NCBI RefSeq assembly: GCF_003046585.1
Contig: NZ_QAAE01000003.1
Span: 124,001-188,000 of the forward strand
Source of the DNA: Nitrosomonas aestuarii
GTDB taxonomy: Bacteria; Pseudomonadota; Gammaproteobacteria; Burkholderiales; Nitrosomonadaceae
Direction: 5' to 3'
Length of the DNA: 64,000 bases
The position numbers and the translations under genes were made by a program. The notes below the pieces were generated by a model. That model was given only the letters and a program-made list of their open reading frames with translations, searched no databases and was not told the origin of the DNA. Shown in pieces: positions 16,276-25,759 of this stretch (its first letter is position 1; each line of letters starts with the position of its first letter).

Positions 16276-18246
16276 ATGCTCGATCTCAAATCGGTTTTCG
16301 CATCAGACGGCCTGTTATCCAGACAGATTCCGGGATTCCGTGCGCGCGCCCAGCAGTTGGATATGGCACAGGCGATTGCGGAAACGATTGAAAAAAACGG
16401 TTTACTGGTTGCGGAAGCGGGAACAGGGACCGGTAAAACGTTTGCTTATCTGGTGCCCGCTTTGCTGGCGGGCGGCAAGGTGATTATTTCCACAGGCACT
16501 AAAACGTTGCAGGATCAATTGTTCAATCGGGATATTCCGAGTGTGCGCGCAGCGCTGAATGTGCCGGTCAGTGTGGCTTTGTTGAAAGGCCGCGCCAATT
16601 ATATCTGCCATTATCATCTGGAGAGGGCGCTGCAGGATAATTATCTGACTTTTGTTAATCGCGAAGAAATCAAATATTTGCAGAAAATTGAACGCTATGC
16701 GATGCATAGCAGGGACGGCGACAAAGGCGGTTTGAATACGGTGCCTGAAAACGCAGCGATCTGGCACCATGTGACGGCCACGCGGGAAAACTGCCTGGGT
16801 TCGGAGTGTCCGAATTACAAGCAGTGTTTTTTGATGGAAGCGCGCAAGAAAGCACTGGCGGCGGATGTCGTGGTGGTGAATCATCATTTGTTTTTTGCGG
16901 ATGTCATGCTGCGTGACGAAGGGCTGACCGAATTACTGCCCGCCTGTAATACGGTTATTTTCGACGAGGCGCATCAGTTACCGGAAACAGCCAGTTTGTT
17001 CTTTGGTGAATCGATCAGTACCGGTCAGTTGCTTGATCTGGCGCAGGACTGCAAGGTGGAGGCCGTGCAAACGGCGCAGGACTGTGTGGTGTTACCGGAT
17101 GCGATAGCTGCAGTAGACAAGGCTGCCAAGGATTTGCGGCTGACAATTCAGGAAGAGAACGTACGCTTTTCATTACTTGCCGTTGCGAAGAATAAGGCAT
17201 TTATTCAGGCACTGGATAATTTGCTGGAAAAACTGTCAGAATTGACGGATATACTGGAGGGTCAGGCGGAGCGGTCAGAAAGTCTGGAAAATTGCTGGCG
17301 GCGCGCAAGCGATCATGTCGATGCGATCAAACGCTGGCGGAATGATACAGATGCAAATACAGATACAGGTGCGGCGGGATTTGTGCGCTGGGTGGAGGTT
17401 TACAGTCGGGCTTTGCAGTTGAACGCCACGCCTTTGTCGATTGCCGAAATTTTTAACCGCCAGCTGAATGCCTCGCCGCGTGCCTGGATATTTACTTCGG
17501 CAACCTTATCGGTCAAGCAGAATTTTGATCATTATCTGGGTGAAATGGGTTTGGCGGCAGCGCAGTCAGCTAGTTGGGACAGCCCGTTTAATTATCCCGA
17601 ACAGGCATTGCTGTATGTGCCCGACGGCCTGCCAGAGCCATATCACAAGGGTTACACGGAACATGTCGTTAAGTCTGCCTTGCCGGTGTTGAAGGCTAGT
17701 CGTGGGCGTGCCTTTTTTCTGTGCACCAGTCTGCGTGCCATGCAGCAGGTTTATGATCAGTTAATGGTTGATTTTAAGGCGGAACGAATTGAGTTTCCAT
17801 TGCTACTGCAGGGAGACGGATCACGCTCGAGCATGCTGAAACGTTTCCGAGAGCTGGAAAATGCAGTTTTAATCGGCAGTCATTCGTTTTGGGAGGGCAT
17901 TGATGTTCGCGGCGAGGCACTGTCATTGGTGATCATCGATAAACTGCCGTTTGCGCCACCGGATGATCCGGTTTTATCCGCACGTATCGAAAAAATAAAC
18001 CGTGAAGGCGGTAATGCTTTTATGGAATATCAATTGCCACACGCTGTGATCAGTCTGAAACAGGGTGCTGGCCGCTTGATTCGTGACGAAACGGACAGGG
18101 GCGTGCTGATGATTTGTGATCCGCGACTGACGACCAAATCGTATGGCCGTAAAATCTGGCAAAGCCTGCCGCCGATGAAGCGCACCCGTCAGTTGAAAGA
18201 CGTTGAGCAGTTTTTTATGGATGAAAATCAACCGACAGTATTGTGA
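16276..18246 (+). CDS. ATP-dependent DNA helicase, DinG/YoaA (XPD-like) family
   Basis: 656 residues from the chosen ATG. Superfamily 2 motifs: Walker A AEAGTGTGKTFAYL (about 43-56), DEAH box FDEAHQL (about 228-234), SHSFWEGIDVRGEAL (motif V region) and QGAGRLIRDETDRG (motif VI). Cysteines in YICHYHLE and CLGSECPNYKQC form the XPD-type iron-sulphur cluster region. It is a 5'-3' helicase likely used in repair of replication or recombination intermediates. An upstream in-frame start at 16204 would add 24 hydrophobic residues foreign to the family. YoaA is closer in length than E. coli DinG. Confidence 0.9.
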   Translation: MLDLKSVFASDGLLSRQIPGFRARAQQLDMAQAIAETIEKNGLLVAEAGTGTGKTFAYLVPALLAGGKVIISTGTKTLQDQLFNRDIPSVRAALNVPVSVALLKGRANYICHYHLERALQDNYLTFVNREEIKYLQKIERYAMHSRDGDKGGLNTVPENAAIWHHVTATRENCLGSECPNYKQCFLMEARKKALAADVVVVNHHLFFADVMLRDEGLTELLPACNTVIFDEAHQLPETASLFFGESISTGQLLDLAQDCKVEAVQTAQDCVVLPDAIAAVDKAAKDLRLTIQEENVRFSLLAVAKNKAFIQALDNLLEKLSELTDILEGQAERSESLENCWRRASDHVDAIKRWRNDTDANTDTGAAGFVRWVEVYSRALQLNATPLSIAEIFNRQLNASPRAWIFTSATLSVKQNFDHYLGEMGLAAAQSASWDSPFNYPEQALLYVPDGLPEPYHKGYTEHVVKSALPVLKASRGRAFFLCTSLRAMQQVYDQLMVDFKAERIEFPLLLQGDGSRSSMLKRFRELENAVLIGSHSFWEGIDVRGEALSLVIIDKLPFAPPDDPVLSARIEKINREGGNAFMEYQLPHAVISLKQGAGRLIRDETDRGVLMICDPRLTTKSYGRKIWQSLPPMKRTRQLKDVEQFFMDENQPTVL

Positions 18247-18318
18247 TGATTGTGCAGTTTGCATTGATGGATACGCTCGATATCAGCCTTTAGAATTTAT
18301 CAGTTAGTAAGGAAAACA

Positions 18319-20124
18319 ATGAACACTATGAGAAAGAAATTTGAATTCAGTACCAAAAGCAGAGTGGCTCTCACTTTCCTGGCCATATTTTTTTCAATCT
18401 CGTTCGTAATCATGGCTGGTAGTAAGACTGAAAATATAGCTGTACCCCAATCTGAGAAAAATCACGCCATTCAAACAGCAACATCCTGGCCACCTTCTCC
18501 GGCACGCAAACCTTCGCTCGATCAACTTGCAGAACAATCTTCTCGAGAAGAGGTCATTTTTGATAGGTTAAACACGATTATCAATAATATCAATGTGTTG
18601 AAGAATGAACTTGAAGATAAAACAATTTTGTTGAACAAGGCAAAAACAGAGAAGGAAAAAACAACTATCCTCAATGAGATAGATGAAATTAACCAACTAA
18701 TTAAAGAACAGGAAAATGCGTTTGAGGTAATACAGACCGGTGGGTTGGATTTGGCAAAAGTTGATGATTCACAGGATAAAATTTTTGACTGGCAGAAAAA
18801 TTTACTTGAAATTCTGCAGCCGATCATGAATGAATTGCATCAGTATACCGAGGACAAACGCAAGGTCATTCAGCTTCAAAACAAAATAGCATTTTATCAA
18901 TCGCAAATTGAGGACAGTAACAAGGCGCTTGAGAAAATGGCACGTATTAATAAAGAAGGCCTTGAGGAAGCAGCGCTCGACAGGTTTAGGAAAGTCAAGA
19001 AAAAGTGGGATAACCTGTTGGAGGATAGTAAGCATCAACTGGGTGTTGTGGAAATGCAGCTGGATGGCATGATCGCAGCTGAAATTGAAAAGGAAGTATC
19101 AATCGGCGACCATATTCAGCAATTTGTACTGGGGCGCGGTGCTACCATTCTAATGGCGGTGCTGGCAGCGGTGCTGGTATTTTTTTCCATGTCGCTTGTT
19201 TGGAATGCAATCATGTGGGTAAGCACGCGAAATCGAAATGGCGAACTGTCCTATTTTCAACGTTTAGCCCATCTTGTCTATCGTACGATGATGGTACTTT
19301 TTTCCATAGCGACCATTTTCTATGTGTTGGATCAACGTAATGATCAAGTGTTGGTGGGGATAGCGGTATTAGTGCTGATTGTTGCTATCTGGGCGTTAAA
19401 AAATTCTGTTCCACGCTACATCAATGAATTGCAGACTATACTCAATGCAGGCCCGGTCAGGGAGGGTGAACGTATTTTGTACAATGGCGTACCTATGAAA
19501 ATAGACCGGCTCAATTTTTATACAAGACTGACGAATCCCGCTATGCCTGAATTAAGAGTGCGACTGCCGTTGTCAGAACTGAATACTTATGTATCCCGCC
19601 CTTATACAGACGAGGAACCCTGGTTTCCCTGCAAGGAAGGTGATTTTGTGCTGCTTTCGAATGGATGGTGTCTTAAGGTCAAGTGCATAACACCGGAGCA
19701 TGTGCAGCTTACACTGGGGAATGGCACAATGCCGCAAATCTATCCTGTACAGGATTTTATCGAAGCCTGTCCAAAGAATCTCTCAGAGGGGTTTATTGTT
19801 GTCAGCGTGATTGGGATCGACTACAAATATCAGCCGCGATGTACAACCGATATCCCCGGAATTTTCAGGGAGGGGATACGCAAGGGGTTGCTGCAGGAAA
19901 ACTATGGCCATGCGATCAAGGACCTTCTGGTCTATTTCAACCAGGCCAATAGCTCATCTCTGGATTATAAAATCGTTGCCGTACTCGATGGAAGCGCTGC
20001 GGGGAACTACAATGATATAGTGCGCGATCTGCAGCGTTTTGCGGTGGATGTCTGCAACCAGCAGCAATGGAACATTCCGTTTAATCAAGTGGTGGTGCAT
20101 CAGGCTGATAATGCGCATAACTGA
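18319..20124 (+). CDS. Coiled-coil membrane protein, 601 aa, possibly MscS-related
   Basis: After an N-terminal membrane or signal segment (about 16-34), residues about 75-260 are predicted coiled coil, rich in Lys and Glu with heptad-like leucines (INNINVLKNELEDKTILL). Hydrophobic segments follow around 275-300, 325-340 and 346-360, then a soluble region of about 230 residues starting YINELQTILNAGPVREGERI. This order of periplasmic coiled coil, few membrane helices and cytoplasmic domain resembles large MscS-like channel proteins, but the standard MscS pore helix is not evident. AAGGAAA precedes the ATG. It converges with the STAND gene, with only 20 bases between the two stops. Confidence 0.65.
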   Translation: MNTMRKKFEFSTKSRVALTFLAIFFSISFVIMAGSKTENIAVPQSEKNHAIQTATSWPPSPARKPSLDQLAEQSSREEVIFDRLNTIINNINVLKNELEDKTILLNKAKTEKEKTTILNEIDEINQLIKEQENAFEVIQTGGLDLAKVDDSQDKIFDWQKNLLEILQPIMNELHQYTEDKRKVIQLQNKIAFYQSQIEDSNKALEKMARINKEGLEEAALDRFRKVKKKWDNLLEDSKHQLGVVEMQLDGMIAAEIEKEVSIGDHIQQFVLGRGATILMAVLAAVLVFFSMSLVWNAIMWVSTRNRNGELSYFQRLAHLVYRTMMVLFSIATIFYVLDQRNDQVLVGIAVLVLIVAIWALKNSVPRYINELQTILNAGPVREGERILYNGVPMKIDRLNFYTRLTNPAMPELRVRLPLSELNTYVSRPYTDEEPWFPCKEGDFVLLSNGWCLKVKCITPEHVQLTLGNGTMPQIYPVQDFIEACPKNLSEGFIVVSVIGIDYKYQPRCTTDIPGIFREGIRKGLLQENYGHAIKDLLVYFNQANSSSLDYKIVAVLDGSAAGNYNDIVRDLQRFAVDVCNQQQWNIPFNQVVVHQADNAHN

Positions 20125-20144
20125 TGATCGATTTCACTGGCCTG

Positions 20145-23100
20145 TCAGGATGCAACGGGTAAATCAGGGCATTGTTTTTGATATTCAATTTCTGAAGAAA
20201 TCCACTCGTGCCATTCTTTCTCAGTCATGTTGCGTGTCAGTTTATTACATAGCTGTTCAACCCAGTTATTGTGCGCGGGCCAAATTCGCAGCGTCATATC
20301 ATCACTACCGGATACGATACGGGTGCCGTCTGGATGATAGGCGACGCTGTTGACACGTTTTTCATGACCCCGCATAGGGCCGCCGATAGCCTGGCCGGTT
20401 TTTCTGTCCCACAGACGTAATGTATGATCACTGCTGCCTGAAATAATCTGCTTGCCATCCGGGCTGAAAGCAACGCTGTTTACGCGATCCGTGTGCCCGG
20501 CCATGGGCTCTCCGACAGATTGATGCGTATTTAAGTCCCAAAGTATCAGGGTATGATCCTTACTTCCAGAAACCAGGTGGTTGTTATCCGGGCTAAAAGC
20601 GACGCTGGTTACGGCGGCTTCATGGCCGGTTAATTCGGCGATGGACCGGCCGGAACGGACATGCCATAAACGTACGGTTCCATCGTAGCTTGCCGATGCG
20701 ATTAAATCACCGTCCCGACTGAAAGCAACACCTCTCACCATTTTGTCATGTGCTGTCATGGGGTGGTGAATAAGCCGGCCGCTTTTTCTATTCCACAGCC
20801 GTACCGTATTGTCTTTACTGCCCGAAGCGATAAATTTGCCGCTCGGACTGAAAGCGACACTTTCAATACCGTCTTCATGTCCTGTCATGACGTCCATCAG
20901 TGTCTGGCTTGCCGTGTCCCACAAACATAACAATTGATCACTGGCACCGGAAACAATCCATTTGCCGTCTGGACTGAAAGCGACGCCGTTTAATGAACCG
21001 GTATGATTCTTCATCGGTTTGCCGGCCGTATTTCCGCTTTCGGCATCCCAAAGCTGCACGGTGGCATCATCACTGCCGGATACAATAAGTTTTCCATCGG
21101 GACTATAGGCAACACTCGCAACAAAATTTTTATGCCCGCCTTTCAATTGTGAATGAATGGGTTGATGATCGTTAGCATCCCATATACGCAAGGTAGTGTC
21201 ACGGCCACCGGAAACGAAATATTTACCATCGGGGCTAAAGGCTACCGCCATTACGGATTCTTCATGGCCTTGTATCGGCTTGCCAATGGGCTGACCGTTT
21301 TCGGTTTTCCACAGACGCAGCGTTCTATCATGGGCTGCCGTTACAATTCTGGTGTTATCCGGACTGAACGCTACATTCCAGACGATATCATCATGACCCT
21401 GTAGCGGTTCCCCCAGTGCTTCCAGGGTTTGTGCGTTCCATAACCGCAGGGTTTTATCCTGGCTGCTGGAAGCAATCATTAATCCATCGGAACTATAGTC
21501 AATGCGAGTGATACTGTCTTTATGTCCCTGTAACGGTTCATGGATGGACGCCAGTGTTTTTGCATCCCACAATCGTAAAGTGTTGTCATGGCTGCCTGAG
21601 ACAATACGCGTACCATCCGGGCTAAAAACAACACTGGTCACACCTTCCATATGACCTTCTAGTGTAGCGACGGATTTCAGGGTATTGGTGCTCCAGAGGC
21701 GCAGGGTTTTATCCAGACTGCCTGAGACGATGTGTTCGCCATTCGGACTGAACGTGGCGCTGGTCACCTGATCGCTATGTCCTTGTAGTTTCCCTATAAA
21801 TTTCAGTGTGCTGGCATGCCACAGCCTCAGAGTAGCATCCTGGCCGCTCGTTACAATATGGGTGCCGTCAGGGCTGAATGAAACGTTCAAAATGCCGCAC
21901 CGGCGGTTAGGTTCGCCTTCATGGGCGCATTGATGCGCCTGCACCTGCTGGTTAATCAACTGACCTTGAAAATTCCATAATCGCAGCGTATTCCCCATCC
22001 CGGCTGTAGCAATCAATGTGGCCTGTTGATTGACAGCAACTGAAGTGATTCTGTCACCAGTGCTCCAGATTTTTTGCGTGGCATTTTTGTTCGATAAAAC
22101 GGTTAGAATCGCCGAGTCAACAGCTTCGCTCGGGGTTATCTGATTGATTGCGAGCAGTTGCAAAATTGCGCGTTCGTCACCGCCAACCCTTGTACCATTC
22201 GCCATATCCAGGCTTTCGGATACCACGCGCAGACTGCTTTGTGCCAGAAAGGTTTTTTCTTTGGCCACATTTGCGGTATACCAGCCATAGACAGCAATTC
22301 CTGCCAGACATACCGCGAGTAATAATGCGGCACGAAGCTTGCGTGCCAGCCGGTTTAGATTTTCAAATGCCAGTTGGCGCTGGCGTGCCTGTTCTTGTGC
22401 TCTGAGTTTTTTATTTTCAATCTGCCGAAGACGTTCATCACGCGCTTTACTGACGACGTTGACCAGTCGATCATGAATGAGTTCTACTCGATTGGTTCCG
22501 AACTGCTGGTCAATTCGCAGTAATCGATACTTGTCGGCAAGAATAGATAGCTGAACGCGCGTAATGAAACCATCCTGGATCGCCTGATCAACCGGATAAC
22601 TGCCGCGGTACTGATCGCCTTGTATAAGATACGTTTCAATGAATTCAGAGACCTGGTCGGGCATGCCGCTGAGGGCTTCGTCGTAAAAATCCTGTAAAAT
22701 ATCCTGACCTGCTTGATGCAGCAGTGACACATCAATTTTACCTGTGGGAAGGCGGCGTTGATTAAGCTGATAGCAGCATAAACTCAACAACACAGGTTCA
22801 ATTACCGAAGTGGTGCCCGTTGCATTTGGATCCAGATTGCCGACAAAGTTTACCAGCGGTTCGGCAACGCCTGGCGCCAGTACGGCAGCACCTGCGTGAC
22901 TAACTGATTCGATTGCGCGTTCCCGATTCATGGGCAACAACCTTAACCGGTTGCGGAAAAGCGAAGGAGCCTGCTCTTTCCAGGTTTCCATTTCAGGAAG
23001 AAAGTCTTCACGAAATGCCAGCAAGACGCGATAACGCTGAGAGGTCAGGTCAAGTGACAATATTTTATGCCTGTTTGTAAAATAGACTGCCAGTTCACTC

Positions 23101-23684
23101 GGGATACGATTTTCTATTAAATCGGCCAGATTGTTAAGATTTGACTGGATTCGGCTTGTGTTTCCTTCTCCCCGGGAAAATATTTCTTCAAATTGATCAA
23201 AAACAAGTACCGGTATCAGCGGGTAATTATCATGGCTCCATATCTCCAGATCACGTTTATGCAGATATTGCCACAGGCTTTCATCTTTATTCCACGGTGT
23301 AAAATCAGCATGTGCGGTTTCTAATGCGGTCCGTAATATTCTGGCTGCCTGTTCCAAAGGCGGCAATGTGGCTGCCGGGCTGTAATCAAGCCGCAAATGA
23401 ACCGGAAAATAATGCTTGGCGCGTAGCAGCGGGAAAAAACCTGCCTGTAATAGCGATGTTTTTCCCAGGCCCGATTTGCTGTAAAGAACAGTCAGTGGTG
23501 CTAGCCGCACCATACGTAATAATTCTCTGGCTTCTTCTGAACGGCCAAAAAAGTACGCACTCGATGCTTCGTCATAGGGCGCAAGTCCAGGCCATGGATG
23601 CTGTGCATTTAAACGAACAGTTTCCTGCTGAGCACTCTGTTCAGCAAAACGCGCGGAAGCGGTAGGAAGCGGGTCAACAGTCAT
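20145..23684 (-). CDS. STAND NTPase with C-terminal WD40 repeats (nSTAND1-type)
   Basis: 1179 residues. The N-terminal region reads PWPGLAPYDEASSAYFFGR, the usual lead into bacterial nSTAND ATPases, then a P-loop in YSKSGLGKTSLL (about 65-76; the first Gly of GxxxxGKT is Ser) and Walker B LVFDQFEEIF (about 157-166). One hydrophobic segment (about 448-471) could be a membrane helix. Residues about 538-1145 hold 14 WD40 repeats, each with a VxSVAFSPDG-like strand and a TLRLW-like end, enough for two seven-bladed propellers. The architecture is that of a signal-sensing oligomeric switch. The gene starts 24 bases after the SIR2-like/TIR gene, in the same operon. Confidence 0.88.
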   Translation of the reverse strand: MTVDPLPTASARFAEQSAQQETVRLNAQHPWPGLAPYDEASSAYFFGRSEEARELLRMVRLAPLTVLYSKSGLGKTSLLQAGFFPLLRAKHYFPVHLRLDYSPAATLPPLEQAARILRTALETAHADFTPWNKDESLWQYLHKRDLEIWSHDNYPLIPVLVFDQFEEIFSRGEGNTSRIQSNLNNLADLIENRIPSELAVYFTNRHKILSLDLTSQRYRVLLAFREDFLPEMETWKEQAPSLFRNRLRLLPMNRERAIESVSHAGAAVLAPGVAEPLVNFVGNLDPNATGTTSVIEPVLLSLCCYQLNQRRLPTGKIDVSLLHQAGQDILQDFYDEALSGMPDQVSEFIETYLIQGDQYRGSYPVDQAIQDGFITRVQLSILADKYRLLRIDQQFGTNRVELIHDRLVNVVSKARDERLRQIENKKLRAQEQARQRQLAFENLNRLARKLRAALLLAVCLAGIAVYGWYTANVAKEKTFLAQSSLRVVSESLDMANGTRVGGDERAILQLLAINQITPSEAVDSAILTVLSNKNATQKIWSTGDRITSVAVNQQATLIATAGMGNTLRLWNFQGQLINQQVQAHQCAHEGEPNRRCGILNVSFSPDGTHIVTSGQDATLRLWHASTLKFIGKLQGHSDQVTSATFSPNGEHIVSGSLDKTLRLWSTNTLKSVATLEGHMEGVTSVVFSPDGTRIVSGSHDNTLRLWDAKTLASIHEPLQGHKDSITRIDYSSDGLMIASSSQDKTLRLWNAQTLEALGEPLQGHDDIVWNVAFSPDNTRIVTAAHDRTLRLWKTENGQPIGKPIQGHEESVMAVAFSPDGKYFVSGGRDTTLRIWDANDHQPIHSQLKGGHKNFVASVAYSPDGKLIVSGSDDATVQLWDAESGNTAGKPMKNHTGSLNGVAFSPDGKWIVSGASDQLLCLWDTASQTLMDVMTGHEDGIESVAFSPSGKFIASGSKDNTVRLWNRKSGRLIHHPMTAHDKMVRGVAFSRDGDLIASASYDGTVRLWHVRSGRSIAELTGHEAAVTSVAFSPDNNHLVSGSKDHTLILWDLNTHQSVGEPMAGHTDRVNSVAFSPDGKQIISGSSDHTLRLWDRKTGQAIGGPMRGHEKRVNSVAYHPDGTRIVSGSDDMTLRIWPAHNNWVEQLCNKLTRNMTEKEWHEWISSEIEYQKQCPDLPVAS

Positions 23685-23708
23685 GTTCGAATTTCACTTT
23701 TTAAATCC

Positions 23709-25088
23709 TCAGGCGTGATTCTGGGTCAGGCGCTCGCTGCGCACGAGTTTTTTCAATGCGGCATTTGTTTGTTCATCAGGCTGGCCGACCGGTGCGTGGC
23801 CAATGAGTAATTGTTTGAACTCATGCGGAATACATCGGTATGTCTCAAGTTTGAAATCCTGGTCGACTATGATGGGAAAAATAAAAGTCCGTCCTTGAAT
23901 GGCTTTGCTTCTCTCAATTGCTTCATGCCATTCCCGGCGGAAATATTTTTCGTCCAGGGAATCTGCATTTTTGGAAATGAGCGGAATAAAATAGCGGCAT
24001 GTTTGAATACCTTCCAGAATACGGTTACGTAAATCATTTCCAGGTTCAATCGAGTTTTTATCAAACCAGATTTCGTTAGATGATACACCTTGGGATTGAA
24101 GTGATTCCATCAGTGTTGTGGCAGACAGGCTATCAGTTCCGCGGCAATAGCTGACGAAAAACAGGGCGCCTCTTGGTACGGTTCCAGTTTTGGAAGAAGA
24201 TGTATGTTCAACCGCTTTGTTTCTAGCCAGCCAACGTTGATGAAGCTCGGAGATAAACGCTGTCGGTGAGATATCAGAGATGAGTTTTGTGCCGGTGCTG
24301 TAACTTTCCAGAAAGTAAACAAGATTTTTATCGAGACAATTGTTTTCAATTAACCATTCCCTTTTTCTTTGTGTATCCAAAAGCCGTCCTTGTTTGGTCA
24401 GGCGCAGAAAGAAGCGGCTCAACCATTCGGGAAAATTACATCCAATCAATAAGAGGCTGCGCTGCTGCAATTCATCCAGAAACTTGACTGGAACATGACT
24501 GCCGCGGGCTATGATGTTATGAACATACTCCAGCAAATCTTCATCATGCACTGCAAACATGGGACCGGCGCGGGCTTTGCCAAACAGGTAGAGAAGTTGT
24601 ACTTCTCCATGACGTGCCTGCCAGTCTGAGGGTAGATCTGACCCTTCGCTGGTAGGCAAATAAGGGGAATAAATAATTTCATTGACCGCGCAGCGTTCAC
24701 GCAGGGTGCGGGCGAGCTGGTCATCCGGCGTAAGTGTTATGAACAGTTGGAAAGAAGTGATTGCCGCAATTTGCCGCACCGGTTCCGGGATATGTGCATC
24801 GGGTCCCGTTGTCAGATATTTGATAGCGTCATGGATGTCCGCGTATAAATCCTGCAGGTCGTATTCCTGTTCCTTTTTAATTTGAATAACGACATCATTT
24901 AGTTGATTGAAAGGTGTAAGCGATATATGAACCGGTTCAATATCATATTGTTTTAGAAGGTGTTGTGCTATCTGAGACTGAAGTGAATCATTATCTTTTC
25001 CGCAAGTGAGCACTTGTTGTCCAATCACAGGAACTACAAGACCATCTTCTATCCGCCTTAGTAGCCGATTCCAGCTTTTTTCGTCCAT
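23709..25088 (-). CDS. SIR2-like and TIR domain fusion protein
   Basis: 459 residues. Residues about 5-265 resemble the SIR2-like domain often fused to TIR in bacteria: WNRLLRRIEDGLVVPVIGQQ at the start, ITSFQLFITLTPDDQLART in the place of the usual TTN(F/Y)D segment, LLYLFGKA in the place of the His-Gly segment, and LLLIGCNFPEWLSRFFLRL. The usual Asn and His seem replaced, so this half may have lost NAD hydrolysis. Residues about 305-450 form a TIR domain: ALFFVSYCRGTDS, EIWFDKNSIEPGND, YFIPLISKNA and FRREWHEAIERS, where the Glu of the RREW segment or nearby is the candidate catalytic residue. It lies directly before the STAND gene and probably acts with it. Confidence 0.82.
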   Translation of the reverse strand: MDEKSWNRLLRRIEDGLVVPVIGQQVLTCGKDNDSLQSQIAQHLLKQYDIEPVHISLTPFNQLNDVVIQIKKEQEYDLQDLYADIHDAIKYLTTGPDAHIPEPVRQIAAITSFQLFITLTPDDQLARTLRERCAVNEIIYSPYLPTSEGSDLPSDWQARHGEVQLLYLFGKARAGPMFAVHDEDLLEYVHNIIARGSHVPVKFLDELQQRSLLLIGCNFPEWLSRFFLRLTKQGRLLDTQRKREWLIENNCLDKNLVYFLESYSTGTKLISDISPTAFISELHQRWLARNKAVEHTSSSKTGTVPRGALFFVSYCRGTDSLSATTLMESLQSQGVSSNEIWFDKNSIEPGNDLRNRILEGIQTCRYFIPLISKNADSLDEKYFRREWHEAIERSKAIQGRTFIFPIIVDQDFKLETYRCIPHEFKQLLIGHAPVGQPDEQTNAALKKLVRSERLTQNHA

Positions 25089-25124
25089 TATGCTACGGTC
25101 TCATAAGATACCAACAACACATTT

Positions 25125-25646
25125 TTATGGGCCTTGAAGATTAATAATAATGTCGGCACCCAGTTCGTCCGTTGTGAATGCCGAATCGTTAAATTTTGGG
25201 AAACCGAAATGCTGTTCAGGATTATTCGACAACCCGAAAGGTTCTTCAGGCATCATGTTCCATTTTTTGTTTAATTTGCGATTGCCATCGATATCGTGGT
25301 AACTGGCGACTGCGTAGATGCCCTGTTTTTTAAGATTAAAACATACTGTGTGCTGCCCCTCGGTGGCAGGAATGCGGATGCGTTTGGTGCGGCCTTTTTT
25401 ATTCAGGAAGTTATTCGGATCATGATAAAGTTCAACACTCAGAATGCCGCCGGAACCAACACCGTTGACGGTTACTCTGACTTGAGCAATTTCCGGGTTA
25501 CACGGGTCAGCGGCTTCATAGGGACGAATATCCAGATGTTCTTTGGCAACGGCAAGTGGTGCTGATAACAAGCCAAGAACGAAAAAATGAACTAGCCCGG
25601 TAAGCCATAAATATTTATAAAACTTGCTTCTTTTAGTATTTTTCAT
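25125..25646 (-). CDS. Secreted DUF2141-family protein
   Basis: 173 residues from the ATG at 25646; an in-frame start at 25697 would add 17 residues before the signal peptide. Hydrophobic residues about 12-33 end in AVA and form a signal peptide. The rest fits DUF2141: VRVTVNGVGSGGILSVELY, the VCFNLKKQGIYAVASYHDID strand pair with a D-x-N-x-K-like loop (DIDGNRKLNKK) and EEPFGLSNN. Such proteins are exported, probably beta-sandwich, with unknown function. It precedes the SIR2-like/TIR gene by 36 bases on the same strand, but its housekeeping look makes membership in that system doubtful. Confidence 0.8.
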   Translation of the reverse strand: MKNTKRSKFYKYLWLTGLVHFFVLGLLSAPLAVAKEHLDIRPYEAADPCNPEIAQVRVTVNGVGSGGILSVELYHDPNNFLNKKGRTKRIRIPATEGQHTVCFNLKKQGIYAVASYHDIDGNRKLNKKWNMMPEEPFGLSNNPEQHFGFPKFNDSAFTTDELGADIIINLQGP

Positions 25647-25759
25647 CGTTACAAATCCGGCAACTGTTACAGGTAAAAAACAGTTTAAAAATACCATAAA
25701 AGTTTTTAAAGGAAAAACTATTATGAATGCGATGTATACGCCGATGGCTTGGGTTATTA

